64,000 bases of DNA, taken from the NCBI RefSeq assembly GCF_000737195.2, contig NZ_JALM01000005.1, forward strand, positions 62,001-126,000, read 5' to 3'. Position 1 is the first letter of the stretch. Each line of letters begins with the position of its first letter. The notes below the pieces were generated by a model. It saw only the letters and a program-made list of their open reading frames with translations. It had not been told where the DNA came from and did not search any database. A program made the translations under genes and the position numbers. Source of the DNA: Sciscionella sediminilitoris. GTDB taxonomy: Bacteria; Actinomycetota; Actinomycetes; Mycobacteriales; Pseudonocardiaceae. This document shows positions 55,633 through 64,000 of the stretch, piece by piece.

Positions 55633-56579
55633 CAGAGCTTCCCTTCCACGTCAGCGAGCCGGCGCAGCCAGCGTTCGGTACCGGATTGATCGGCCGTGAA
55701 TTCGTGCAGCGCCTCCGGAGCCTGCGGGGCGCGGGGCACCGGCAGATACCCCTGCTCCGCGTGCAGCGGTTCGGGCACGATATCCCCGCGCAGCAGGGAA
55801 AGGGTGCCGAGCCCGCAGGCGTAGTCCAGTTCCGGGAGCGCGCCGGCGAGCGCGAGCCCCGCGGCGAGGCCGATGCTCGTCTCCACCGCGGAGGAGACCA
55901 CACAGGGCAGCCCGCAGGCCTCGGCGACCCGCAGCGCCGGGCGCACCCCACCGAGCGGGGCGACCTTGAGCACCGCGATATCGGCGGCCCCGGCGACCGC
56001 CACCCGCAGCGGATCCTCGGCCCGCCGGATGGATTCGTCCGCCGCGATCGGGACCTCGACCCTGGCCCGGACCGCGGCCAGTTCCTCGATGCTCGCGCAC
56101 GGTTGCTCCACGTATTCGAGCCCGCCCGCGGCCTTGTCCAGTGCGGCGATCGCGGTCACCGCGGTGTCCACCGGCCAGGCGCCGTTCGCGTCCACCCGGA
56201 TCGCGCCCGCCGGGCCCAGTGCCTCGCGTACCGCGGCGACCCGGTCGATGTCCTCGGTGAGCTCACTGCGCGGATCGGCCACCTTCACCTTCGCGGTGCG
56301 GCAACCTGATTCGGCCACGATCTGCTTCGCGAGCTCCGGCGCGACCACCGGAACCGTGCAGTTGACCGGAATCCGTTCGCGCACCGGTTCGGGCCAGCCC
56401 TCGTTCGCGGACTCCAGGGCGCAGCGCAGCCACGGGGCGGACTCGGCAGCGTCGTAGTCCGCGAACGGGCAGAATTCCCCGTAGCCCGCGGGCCCGCGCA
56501 GGATCAGTCCCTCGCGGACGGTGATGCCGCGGAACCGGTTCCGCAGCGGAATGGCGTACACACCGATGGTTTCGGGCAC
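55632..56579 (-). CDS. menC: o-Succinylbenzoate synthase MenC
   Basis: Enolase-superfamily dehydratase of 315 residues for menaquinone. Catalytic residues are visible: KVKVAD (acid/base Lys), RVDANGAW, EYVEQP and ADESI (three metal-binding acids), and VLKVAPLGGV (second Lys). The GTG at 56579 follows AAGGAGG by nine bases. Coupled to a thioesterase gene that may finish the same pathway. Confidence 0.9.
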   Translation of the reverse strand: MPETIGVYAIPLRNRFRGITVREGLILRGPAGYGEFCPFADYDAAESAPWLRCALESANEGWPEPVRERIPVNCTVPVVAPELAKQIVAESGCRTAKVKVADPRSELTEDIDRVAAVREALGPAGAIRVDANGAWPVDTAVTAIAALDKAAGGLEYVEQPCASIEELAAVRARVEVPIAADESIRRAEDPLRVAVAGAADIAVLKVAPLGGVRPALRVAEACGLPCVVSSAVETSIGLAAGLALAGALPELDYACGLGTLSLLRGDIVPEPLHAEQGYLPVPRAPQAPEALHEFTADQSGTERWLRRLADVEGKL

Positions 56580-56630
56580 CGCGCACCTCCTTGGCTCGGC
56601 TCGATCATCGCAGAAGTACTGTTGGGCGGT

Positions 56631-57440
56631 ATGCGAAGCGTGCAGTTGGTGCAGGACTGGCCGGTCGATCATGCCGCAGCAGCGGTCGTGCGCGGGGACG
56701 GCACCGTGGCGGCCACGGGCGGTGAACCGCATCGGGTGTTCGAGCTCGCCTCGGTGACCAAGCTGCTCAGCGCGTACGCGGCGCTCATCGCGCTGGAGGA
56801 GGGCGCGGTCGAGCTGGATCAGCCCGCCGGACCGGACGGCTCCACGGTGCACCATCTGCTCGCGCACACCAGCGGGCTCGCCTTCGACTCCGAACGGGTG
56901 CAGGCGGAACCGGGAACCCGGCGGATCTACTCCAACACCGGGTTCGCCGTGCTCGCCGAGACCATCGCGGCTGCCTGTGAGATGCCGTTCGCCGAGTACC
57001 TGCGCGAAGCGGTGTGCGCGCCGCTCGGGCTGGCGGTCACCGAACTGCGCGGTTCGGCAGGGGCGGGCGCGGTGTCCACGGCCGCCGAACTCGCCGTGTT
57101 CGCCGCTGAGCTGCTGAACCCGAGCCTGATCGCGCGGGAGACCTACGAATCGGCGACCACGGTGCATTTTCCCGGGCTGGACGGGGTGCTTCCCGGTTAC
57201 GGCATTCAGCGCCCGAACGACTGGGGACTCGGCCTCGAACTGCGCGCACACAAACAGCCGCACTGGACCGGTACCCGCTCGTCCCCGCGCACCTTCGGTC
57301 ACTTCGGGCAGTCCGGCACCTTCCTGTGGGTGGACCCGGATGCCCGGCTGGCCGCGGTCGCGCTCACCGACCGCCCGTTCGGGGACTGGGCCAAGGAATG
57401 CTGGCCCGCCTTCACCGATGCGGTACTGGAGGAACAGTGA
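56631..57440 (+). CDS. Serine hydrolase, beta-lactamase/class C-like
   Basis: 269 residues of the beta-lactamase-related serine hydrolase family. SVTK (about residues 44-47) is the SxxK nucleophile motif, YSNTG is the Y-x-N motif (about 103), and GHFGQSGT is the HxG motif. There is no signal peptide, so it acts inside the cell as an esterase or peptidase rather than as a drug-resistance enzyme. TACTGT lies eight bases before the ATG. Its stop overlaps the SDR start. Confidence 0.85.
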   Translation: MRSVQLVQDWPVDHAAAAVVRGDGTVAATGGEPHRVFELASVTKLLSAYAALIALEEGAVELDQPAGPDGSTVHHLLAHTSGLAFDSERVQAEPGTRRIYSNTGFAVLAETIAAACEMPFAEYLREAVCAPLGLAVTELRGSAGAGAVSTAAELAVFAAELLNPSLIARETYESATTVHFPGLDGVLPGYGIQRPNDWGLGLELRAHKQPHWTGTRSSPRTFGHFGQSGTFLWVDPDARLAAVALTDRPFGDWAKECWPAFTDAVLEEQ

Positions 57441-58180
57441 ACCTGCTCGTACTCGGCGGGCGCAGCGAGATCGGCCTCGCCATCGCCAAGCGGCTCGCCC
57501 CGGAGAAGGTGGTGCTCGCCGCGCGGCCCAGGCCTGATCAACCCGGCACCGGACTCGACGCCGAGGAACAGGAACTGCGCACGGCCGGGGCGGGCACCGT
57601 CGCCCGGGCCGAGTTCGACGCCGACGCGGTCGGGGAACACGAGGAACTGCTCACCGGACTGAGCCAGCGGCACGGCCCGTTCGACGTCGTGGTGCTCGCC
57701 TTCGGCATTCTCGGTGACCAGGAACGCGCCGAGCGCGAGGCCGAGCACGCGCTCGCGATCACGCACACCGACTACGTCGCACAGATCAGCGTGCTCACCC
57801 ATCTGGCCAAGCTGCTTCGCGCGCAGGGCAGCGGGACCATGGTGGTGTTCTCCTCGGTCGCCGGGATCCGGGTGCGCCGGGCCAACTACGTCTACGGCGC
57901 CGCCAAGGCCGGGCTGGACGGATTCGCGAACGGGCTCGCCGACGCACTGCACGGCAGCGGGGTGCGGTTGCTGCTCGTGCGCCCGGGGTACGTGCACGGG
58001 CGGATGGCCGCCGCGGTCGATCCCGCCCCGTTCTCCAGTACTCCCGATCAGGTCGCCGCGGCCACGGTTACCGCGCTGCGCAAGGGAAAGCGTCTCGTCT
58101 GGGTACCGCCGGTGCTGCGCCTGGTCTTCGGCATGCTGCGCTTCGTCCCGCAGTCGATCTGGCGCCGCATGCCACGCTGA
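57437..58180 (+). CDS. Short-chain dehydrogenase/reductase (DprE2-like)
   Basis: 247 residues. NAD(P)-binding start LLVLGGRSEIGLAIAKRL, FSSVAG catalytic Ser, YVYGAAKAG with Tyr and Lys, and VRPGYVHGRM. The pattern with the late PAPFSSTPDQVAAATV and WVPPVLRLVF resembles DprE2, which makes the decaprenylphosphoryl-arabinose used for arabinan walls. GTG 57437 overlaps the hydrolase stop (GTGA). DprE1 is not in the window, so the precise role is open. Confidence 0.82.
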   Translation: MNLLVLGGRSEIGLAIAKRLAPEKVVLAARPRPDQPGTGLDAEEQELRTAGAGTVARAEFDADAVGEHEELLTGLSQRHGPFDVVVLAFGILGDQERAEREAEHALAITHTDYVAQISVLTHLAKLLRAQGSGTMVVFSSVAGIRVRRANYVYGAAKAGLDGFANGLADALHGSGVRLLLVRPGYVHGRMAAAVDPAPFSSTPDQVAAATVTALRKGKRLVWVPPVLRLVFGMLRFVPQSIWRRMPR

Positions 58181-58228
58181 TCCCGCCGCTTCAGGTTCCG
58201 CTACCCACAGCGCCGCGCAGGCTGGTGA

Positions 58229-59872
58229 CTATGGATTCCGCAGGTCGTCCGCGTCGGTGATGGTGTAGGCGTACCCCTGTTCGGCGAGGAACCGCTGCCG
58301 GTGCGCGGCGTAGTCGGTGTCCAGCGTGTCCCTGGCGACCACCGAATAGAAGTGTGCCTGGCGCCCGTCTTCCTTGGGGCGCAACAACCTGCCGAGCCGC
58401 TGCGCTTCTTCCTGGCGTGAGCCGAAGGTCCCGGAGACCTGGATCGCGACGGTGGCCTCGGGAAGGTCGATGGAGAAGTTCGCGACCTTGGACACCACGA
58501 GGGTGGTCAGTTCTCCGTTGCGGAACTGGTCGAAAAGCTTCTCCCGCTCGGCGTTCTTGGTGGAGCCCTGGATGACCGGGCACTCCAGCTCGCCGCCCAG
58601 TTCGTCGAGCTGGTCCAGATAGGCACCGATGACCAGGGTCGGCTCCCCGGCGTGTTTGTCCACAATGGACCGCACGACGGGGAGTTTGGTGCGTGCGGTG
58701 GAACAGATCTTGTAGCGCTCATCGGATTCCGCCGTGGCGTACCGCAGCCGCTCGGCCTCGGTCATGGTGGTCCGCACCTCGATGCATTCGGCGGGCGCGA
58801 TCCAGCCCTGCGCCTCGATGTCCCGCCAGGGCACGTCGAACCGCTTCGGCCCGATCAGCGAGAACACATCGCCTTCCCGGCCGTCCTCGCGCACCAGGGT
58901 CGCGGTGAGCCCGAGGCGGCGCCGCGACTGCAGGTCCGCGGTCATCCGGAACACCGGGGCGGGCAACAGGTGCACCTCGTCGTAGACGACCAGGCCCCAG
59001 TCCCGCGAGTCGAACAGCTCCAGGTGCCGGTACTCGCCCTTGGTGCGCCGGGTGATCACCTGATACGTGGCGATGGTGATCGGCCGGATTTCCTTGCGCT
59101 CACCGGAGTATTCGCCGATCTCGTCCTCGGTCAGCGAGGTGCGCGCCACCAGTTCGCGTTTCCACTGCCGCCCGGCAACGGTGTTGGTGACCAGGATCAG
59201 CGTGGTGGCCTCGGCCTGGGCCATCGCGGCCGCGCCGACCAGGGTCTTGCCCGCGCCACAGGGCAGCACGACCACCCCGGAACCGCCGTCCCAGAAGGCT
59301 TTCGCCGCCTGCCGCTGATAATCGCGGAGCGCCCAGCCCTCCTCGTGCAGGCTGATCGGGTGCGCCTCCCCGTCCACGTATCCGGCCAGGTCCTCGGCGG
59401 GCCAGCCGACCTTGAGCAGCTGCTGTTTGAGCCTGCCGCGCTCGGAGGGGTGCACGATGACCGTGTCCTCGTCGATGCGCGAGCCGAGCATCGGGACGAT
59501 CTTCTTGTTCCGCAGTATCTCCTCGAGCACCGGCCGGTCGGTGGTGCTGAGCACCAGCCCGTGCGCGGGATGGTTCGCGATGGACAACCGCCCGAACCGG
59601 CCCATCGTGTCCACGATGTCCACCAGCAGCGGCTGTGGAACGGGGAACCGCGAGTTCGAGACGAGCGCGTCGACCACCTGCTCGGCGTCATGCCCTGCCG
59701 CGCGCGCGTTCCACAGTGCCAGCGGGGTGATCCGGTAGGTGTGCACGTGCTCGGGTGCGCGTTCGAGTTCGGCGAACGGCGCGATCGCGGTGCGCGCCTG
59801 CTCCGCGCCGTCCTGATCGACCTCGAGCAGCACGGTCTTGTCGGACTGCACGATCAACGGCCCATTGCTCAT
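58229..59872 (-). CDS. XPB/Ssl2-type DNA helicase
   Basis: 547 residues. N-terminal damage-recognition and ThM-like region (1-190), then a superfamily 2 helicase: Walker A LPCGAGKTLVGAA, DEVH box VYDEVHLLPAP, GLTATLVREDGREGD (RED motif), and the C-terminal helicase domain with QEEAQRLGRLLRP. It corresponds to the actinobacterial XPB helicase (Rv0861c type) thought to act in DNA repair. The neighbour upstream encodes its usual partner. Confidence 0.95.
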   Translation of the reverse strand: MSNGPLIVQSDKTVLLEVDQDGAEQARTAIAPFAELERAPEHVHTYRITPLALWNARAAGHDAEQVVDALVSNSRFPVPQPLLVDIVDTMGRFGRLSIANHPAHGLVLSTTDRPVLEEILRNKKIVPMLGSRIDEDTVIVHPSERGRLKQQLLKVGWPAEDLAGYVDGEAHPISLHEEGWALRDYQRQAAKAFWDGGSGVVVLPCGAGKTLVGAAAMAQAEATTLILVTNTVAGRQWKRELVARTSLTEDEIGEYSGERKEIRPITIATYQVITRRTKGEYRHLELFDSRDWGLVVYDEVHLLPAPVFRMTADLQSRRRLGLTATLVREDGREGDVFSLIGPKRFDVPWRDIEAQGWIAPAECIEVRTTMTEAERLRYATAESDERYKICSTARTKLPVVRSIVDKHAGEPTLVIGAYLDQLDELGGELECPVIQGSTKNAEREKLFDQFRNGELTTLVVSKVANFSIDLPEATVAIQVSGTFGSRQEEAQRLGRLLRPKEDGRQAHFYSVVARDTLDTDYAAHRQRFLAEQGYAYTITDADDLRNP

Positions 59873-59903
59873 GACTACCAGTGTGCCTGAGTGGCTTTCC
59901 TGG

Positions 59904-62171
59904 TCAGTCCGTCACGGTGGCCACCGTGGTGATCAGGTGCAGCGGCAGCCGGGTGGCTTCCCCGGTGTCCGGGTCCTCACCTTCGAGCACGCCGCCGCCG
60001 AGCCTGGTGGGGACGAGCACGTGCTGGCTCGCGGTTCCGCGGGTGTCCACGAGGCCGACCCAGACGGTTTCCCGTTCACGCACCGCATCGCGTAACGCAC
60101 TCAGCGTGGTACTGAGCGTGTCCGAGGCGCCCGCCCCGGACAGCGCGGCCACGGCGGCCCCGCGTTTGGCGGCCGCGGCCCGGTCGGCGGCGCGCATGCT
60201 GTCCACCGCCTCGGCGAGCCGGTCCGGATCGGGTGGCTCGGGCAGGCTGCGGCTCGACCGGTTCGCCGAGCGGGCGGGCACCCTGCGGCCGGGCGGGCGC
60301 AGATCGAGCAGCTGCCCGTCCGGTCCCTCGGCGATCGGGGAGTAGCCGTGTTCGCGCAGCACATCCAGCACGTCGACCAGCGGAACGGGGCTGATCACCA
60401 CCTCGGCGGCGATCCTGCGCAGCTCCAGCCGTGCGGCCGCCGGTCCGGCAAGCACCTCGGCCAGCAGCGCGGGATCGGTGCTGCGCAGGAAGGACCCGGC
60501 CATGCCACCGCGCAACTGACCGTGTTTCCGCGCGACATCGTCGATCAGATAGGAAAGCGATTGCGGGACCGGGGTCGCGGAGTGCACCCGGAACAGTTCG
60601 TGTAGCTCGGCGGCGCTGCGCCCGGCATCGAGGGCGCGCCGCACGCTGGACTCGCCGATCCGGTACACGGTGGCCCCACCGGCCGATTCCACATCACCGA
60701 CCAGGCTCATCGCGGCGGCGAGTTCGGGTTCGAGCGGGCCGGGCGCGATCGCGGTGAGATCGGCCTGCACCAGGATGTGATCGACCGGATCCGGCAGTGC
60801 CTCGGCCATCGCCCCGGTAGCCGAGTCGAGTTCGGTGAGCAGCGCGCGACCGGGGGTTCCGCAGGCGCCGAGGGCGAGGATGCCGAGGGCGGTGGCCTCG
60901 CGGATGGTCTCGGTGACCGCCTTGTCCCGCAGCTTGCTCGACTGCCTCGGGGTGCGCCAGTTGAGCAGGGCGATCAGCGTGTCCGGCCCGTCCAGCGCGG
61001 TCCCCGGGCCGAGTTCGGCGATCGCCTCGAGCACCATGCGCCGCGATTCGGGCGCGAGCGGGCGGTGCAGCTCCTCGGTGAGCGGGGCGATGGCGCGGTC
61101 CTTGGCGTCCTTGAGCCCGGCGAGCCAGGGCAGCCGCGGTAGCTCGAGCCACGCCCCGGCCAGGGTCACCCAGCGCGTCGCCGGATCCGCGGCGAACCAG
61201 CCGTCCGCCGCGGTCGTGGGCACCCACACCCCCTCGTCCTGATCGGTCGCGGCCAGCCCGGCCCCGGAAAGTACCTCGACGAGCAGGCTCACCCGCTGCT
61301 CGTCCACATCCAGTTCCTTGACCAGTTTGCGCAGGTCCCGAACCGCCACCCCGCCGGAACGCAGCAGCTGGGCCGGGGTGTGCGACCAGGTGGTGAGGAT
61401 GGCCTCGGCGTGCCGGAGCAGTGTCATGGCTTCCCCGGCGGCGGCCTTGTCCACCTCCTCGACCGACCGCGGCACGGTCGCCGGGACCGGGGCCTGCGCG
61501 CTGACCCGGCCGATCGGATGCTCCCCGCGCACCGTGAGCGCGACCTGCCTCGGCAACTCCACTGTCTGCTCATCGCGGCGCAGCAACAGCCCGCGCGCCA
61601 GCAGCGCCTGCACGGGGGTGCGCGCCTGCTCGATCGGCACCAGCTTCGCCGCGTCCCTTGTCTGGCCGATCGGCGGTCCCGCGGCCAGGGTCTCCACCAG
61701 CCCGCGCTGCTGTTCGTCCAGCGTGGCGAGCTCGGCCGCGATGTCCGTATCGGCGAAGGAATCCACGGCGCGCCCGAGACCGGCGGGGAACTCCCCGGTC
61801 ACCTCGCGCACCGCGCCGGGAACCTGATAGGGATCCTCGCCCCAGAACAGCGCCAGCTCGCGCAACCGCTCGACGGTGGTGTCCAGGTCCTCGGCGCGCA
61901 CCTCGGGACCGAACCAGGCGGCGAGCTCGGTGCGCGTCGCGGGCCGGGTGTCCGCTTCGCAGAGCACCGCGGCCTCCAGTACGGCGAGCTCGAAGGCATT
62001 GAGCCGATCACAGGCGCGGGCCACCGAGGCCCTGCTGCCCGCCCGGGTCGCCAGGATGCGCGTGTTCTGCGGGACAGGGCTCGCCAGATCCGGGCGATCG
62101 CGCAGCAATGCGACGATCGCCTGCCTGGGTCGCTCGAGCAGCCACGCGAGCAAGGTCACCGACTCGGTCAC
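59904..62171 (-). CDS. Helicase-associated DNA-binding protein (XPB partner)
   Basis: 755 residues of the actinobacterial family that always accompanies XPB (Rv0862c-like). The middle and C-terminus carry a helicase-C-terminal-like region (for example SLSYLIDDVARKHGQLRGG and LGGGVLEGEDPDTGEATRL). No ATPase motifs are visible, so it is probably a regulatory or DNA-binding partner. The GTG at 62171 has TACCGT seven bases before it. Transcribed with XPB, gap 31 bases. Confidence 0.88.
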   Translation of the reverse strand: MTESVTLLAWLLERPRQAIVALLRDRPDLASPVPQNTRILATRAGSRASVARACDRLNAFELAVLEAAVLCEADTRPATRTELAAWFGPEVRAEDLDTTVERLRELALFWGEDPYQVPGAVREVTGEFPAGLGRAVDSFADTDIAAELATLDEQQRGLVETLAAGPPIGQTRDAAKLVPIEQARTPVQALLARGLLLRRDEQTVELPRQVALTVRGEHPIGRVSAQAPVPATVPRSVEEVDKAAAGEAMTLLRHAEAILTTWSHTPAQLLRSGGVAVRDLRKLVKELDVDEQRVSLLVEVLSGAGLAATDQDEGVWVPTTAADGWFAADPATRWVTLAGAWLELPRLPWLAGLKDAKDRAIAPLTEELHRPLAPESRRMVLEAIAELGPGTALDGPDTLIALLNWRTPRQSSKLRDKAVTETIREATALGILALGACGTPGRALLTELDSATGAMAEALPDPVDHILVQADLTAIAPGPLEPELAAAMSLVGDVESAGGATVYRIGESSVRRALDAGRSAAELHELFRVHSATPVPQSLSYLIDDVARKHGQLRGGMAGSFLRSTDPALLAEVLAGPAAARLELRRIAAEVVISPVPLVDVLDVLREHGYSPIAEGPDGQLLDLRPPGRRVPARSANRSSRSLPEPPDPDRLAEAVDSMRAADRAAAAKRGAAVAALSGAGASDTLSTTLSALRDAVRERETVWVGLVDTRGTASQHVLVPTRLGGGVLEGEDPDTGEATRLPLHLITTVATVTD

Positions 62172-62309
62172 CTACGCCACGGTAGCGGGCCGGTCGGTTC
62201 CGGGCAGGAGCGGTCGCGGTGTCTGCTGCGCCACGGTAGGGGACGGGCGAACTGGAGGGGTGATCCGGCATGCGGCAAAATTGCGGTATCGCGCGCGCAA
62301 GGAGGAATC

Positions 62310-62495
62310 ATGGCGAAAGAAGTGCAACGCAGCAAGAACATCGACCCGGCCTGGCCGCAGGGCGACGGTCATCCGGTGACCGAGCTCGCCGCCGACCGCC
62401 AGGGTTCGCTTTCGCCGTTCGGTGAGGTGACGTTCCCGGTGGACGATCTGCCGTACGTGCACCCCGAGACGGAAATCAACTGGAAACAGGACTGA
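62310..62495 (+). CDS. Small conserved protein (61 residues)
   Basis: A soluble, acidic 61-residue protein with several Pro/Asp/Glu residues (DPAWPQGDGHPVTELAADRQ and YVHPETEINW). AAGGAGG precedes the ATG by a good distance. It is divergent from the XPB-partner gene and may match the small protein found there in mycobacteria. No function known. Confidence 0.75.
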   Translation: MAKEVQRSKNIDPAWPQGDGHPVTELAADRQGSLSPFGEVTFPVDDLPYVHPETEINWKQD

Positions 62496-62531
62496 GCTTC
62501 CAGTACGCACTCGAACATTTAGGGGAACTCA

Positions 62532-63926
62532 ATGCCGGCACCTGGCCCTGGTTATGCCATCACCGTCCGCGCCGAGATCCCGCCGACCGCGCGGGCCGCT
62601 GGCGACCTCACGACGGCGGTGGGCCAGGTAGGTGGGGTGATCACGGCGTTCGACGTCGTCGACTCGCACCCGGACATGACGGTCATCGACATCACCTGCG
62701 ACGCGATGTCGACCGAGCACGCACAGGACATCACCGACGCCATCGGCACGCTGCCCGGGGTGCGGGTGCGCAAGGTCTCGGACCGCACGTTCCTGATCCA
62801 CATCGGCGGCAAGATCGAGGTCTCCTCGAAGGTGCAGCTGCGCAACCGTGACGATCTCTCCCGCGCCTACACCCCCGGTGTGGCCCGGGTGTGCACGGAC
62901 ATCGCGGAGAACCCCGAGGACGCGCGCAGGCTGACCATCAAGCGCAACACGGTCGCCGTGGTCACCGACGGTTCCGCGGTGCTCGGCCTCGGCAACATCG
63001 GCCCCGCGGCCGCGCTGCCGGTGATGGAGGGCAAGGCCGCCCTGTTCAAGCGGTTCGCCGATGTGGACGCCTGGCCGGTCTGCCTGGACACCCAGGACAC
63101 CGAGGAGATCATCCGCACCTGCGAGCTGCTCGCCCCGGTCTACGGCGGCATCAACCTCGAGGACATCGCGGCACCCCGCTGCTTCGAGATCGAGCGCAGG
63201 CTGCGGGACAAACTCGACATTCCGGTGTTCCACGACGATCAGCACGGCACCGCGATCGTGGTGGTCGGCGCCCTGCGCAACGCGCTGCGTGTGGTGAACA
63301 AGCCGATCGAGCAGTGCAAGATCGTGGTCTCCGGGGTCGGCGCGGCCGGTTCGGCGATCATCCGGCTGCTGCTGCAGAAGCAGCCCAAGGACATCGTCGC
63401 CGTGGACATCGACGGGGCGGTGTACCCGGAGCGCGGCGAACTGGACGACAACCTGGCCTGGATCGCGGAGCACACCAACACCGCGGGATTCACCGGCGGG
63501 CTGCACGAGGCGCTGGTGGGCGCGGACGTGTTCATCGGGGTCTCCGCGCCGAACCTGTTCGGTGCCGAGCAGGTCGCCACCATGGCCGAGGACGCGATCG
63601 TGTTCGGACTGGCCAACCCGGATCCCGAGGTCGACCCGATCGAGGCGCAGAAACACGCCGCGGTGGTCGCCACCGGCCGCTCGGACTTCCCGAACCAGAT
63701 CAACAACGTGCTCGCCTTCCCCGGGGTGTTCCGCGGACTGCTGGACGCGCAGGCCACCGACATCACCGACGATGTGCTGCTCGCCGCGGCCGATGCGATC
63801 GCCGATGTGGTCGACGGGGAACGGCTGAACCCCTCGTTCATCATCCCGAGCGTGTTCGACCACGCCGTTTCCAAGGCGGTCGCGGACTCGGTACGCAAGG
63901 CCGCGCAGCACAAACCGGCGGCCTAG
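62532..63926 (+). CDS. NAD(P)-dependent malic enzyme with ACT domain
   Basis: 464 residues; oxidative decarboxylation of malate to pyruvate. An ACT-like regulatory domain fills about residues 5-85. The catalytic Tyr is in [12 protein letters not shown], the metal and substrate Lys region in [15 protein letters not shown] and [12 protein letters not shown], and the NAD-binding [15 protein letters not shown]. It resembles the shorter two-domain bacterial malic enzymes. The ATG is 36 bases after the small gene; both may be one unit. Confidence 0.93.
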   Translation: MPAPGPGYAITVRAEIPPTARAAGDLTTAVGQVGGVITAFDVVDSHPDMTVIDITCDAMSTEHAQDITDAIGTLPGVRVRKVSDRTFLIHIGGKIEVSSKVQLRNRDDLSRAYTPGVARVCTDIAENPEDARRLTIKRNTVAVVTDGSAVLGLGNIGPAAALPVMEGKAALFKRFADVDAWPVCLDTQDTEEIIRTCELLAPVYGGINLEDIAAPRCFEIERRLRDKLDIPVFHDDQHGTAIVVVGALRNALRVVNKPIEQCKIVVSGVGAAGSAIIRLLLQKQPKDIVAVDIDGAVYPERGELDDNLAWIAEHTNTAGFTGGLHEALVGADVFIGVSAPNLFGAEQVATMAEDAIVFGLANPDPEVDPIEAQKHAAVVATGRSDFPNQINNVLAFPGVFRGLLDAQATDITDDVLLAAADAIADVVDGERLNPSFIIPSVFDHAVSKAVADSVRKAAQHKPAA

Positions 63927-63936
63927 ACTCGAAACC

Positions 63937-64000
63937 GTGGACGAGCTGACCCATCTGGACGACGAGGGCGCCGCGCACATGGTGGACGTCTCCGCGAAGC
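63937..64000 (+). CDS. moaC: MoaC, N-terminal fragment (runs off the window)
   Basis: The last 64 bases start at GTG 63937 and read VDELTHLDDEGAAHMVDVSA, the characteristic opening of cyclic pyranopterin monophosphate synthase (molybdenum cofactor pathway). TAGACT (63924-63929) lies seven bases before it, a leaderless start that overlaps the malic enzyme stop. The rest is outside the window. Confidence 0.85.
   Translation, partial: MDELTHLDDEGAAHMVDVSAK

Noticed and set aside
56631-57440. True beta-lactamase (antibiotic resistance)
   Set aside because: The protein has SxxK, YxN and HxG motifs but no signal peptide and is short, so it is a cytoplasmic esterase/peptidase relative.

Overview
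The window is a chromosomal segment of a high-GC actinobacterium, most likely a member of the Pseudonocardiaceae or a close relative. This is inferred from the GC-rich codon use, actinobacterial families (DUF1707, DUF3159, DUF3263, LytR_C, YiaAB-like), the gene orders purK-purE-acyl-CoA dehydrogenase, thiE/thiOSG, thiC-thiD, def-DUF3263-LytR_C and AAA ATPase-pssA-psd-moeA-groEL (as remembered from Mycobacterium tuberculosis), and many leaderless start codons preceded by TAnnnT and 6-8 bases. I see no tRNA, rRNA, CRISPR array, insertion sequence or prophage.

Layout. 0-8 kb: a LysE-type exporter, an 18-residue hydrophobic peptide gene with its own hairpin terminator, membrane proteins, an FMN glutamate-synthase-like protein, the YciI-purK-purE-acyl-CoA dehydrogenase operon, and trpS behind a Trp-Trp leader-peptide attenuator. 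8-16 kb: TetR/FAD monooxygenase pair, a coupled ECF sigma-Ogt-2OG/Fe(II) oxygenase operon, YbaK/ArsR, a membrane nucleotide cyclase, and a LysR/TauE pair. 16-20 kb: the ectoine cluster ectABCD, whose EctD lacks two of the three iron ligands expected in the family, followed by a possible structured RNA. 20-28 kb: a divergent oxidoreductase/HxlR pair, an esterase, an amino-sugar kinase/SIS pair, a threonine-dehydratase-like enzyme and a repetitive membrane protein.

28-42 kb is dominated by thiamine genes: thiE, TPP riboswitch-thiO-thiS-thiG, TPP riboswitch-thiC, and two thiD paralogues. Between the thiD copies lies an unusual set: NCS1 permease, D-amino-acid oxidase, a creatinase-like pita-bread hydrolase and a TauE permease. 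42-50 kb: def, DUF3263, LytR_C protein, a degraded toxin-like remnant, a Cdc48-like AAA ATPase, pssA-psd (phosphatidylethanolamine synthesis) and moeA. 50-64 kb: a Ser/Thr kinase, groEL with two CIRCE elements, a secreted GH84 glycosidase, menC, a serine hydrolase/SDR pair, XPB helicase with its usual neighbour, malic enzyme, and the first codons of moaC at the edge.

Best leads: the EctD with a broken iron site, the trpS attenuator (all three mutually exclusive stems can be drawn by hand), the permease/DAAO/creatinase-like operon, the sigma-Ogt-oxygenase operon, and the 18-residue peptide. Functional names rest on motifs read by eye; no database search was run.
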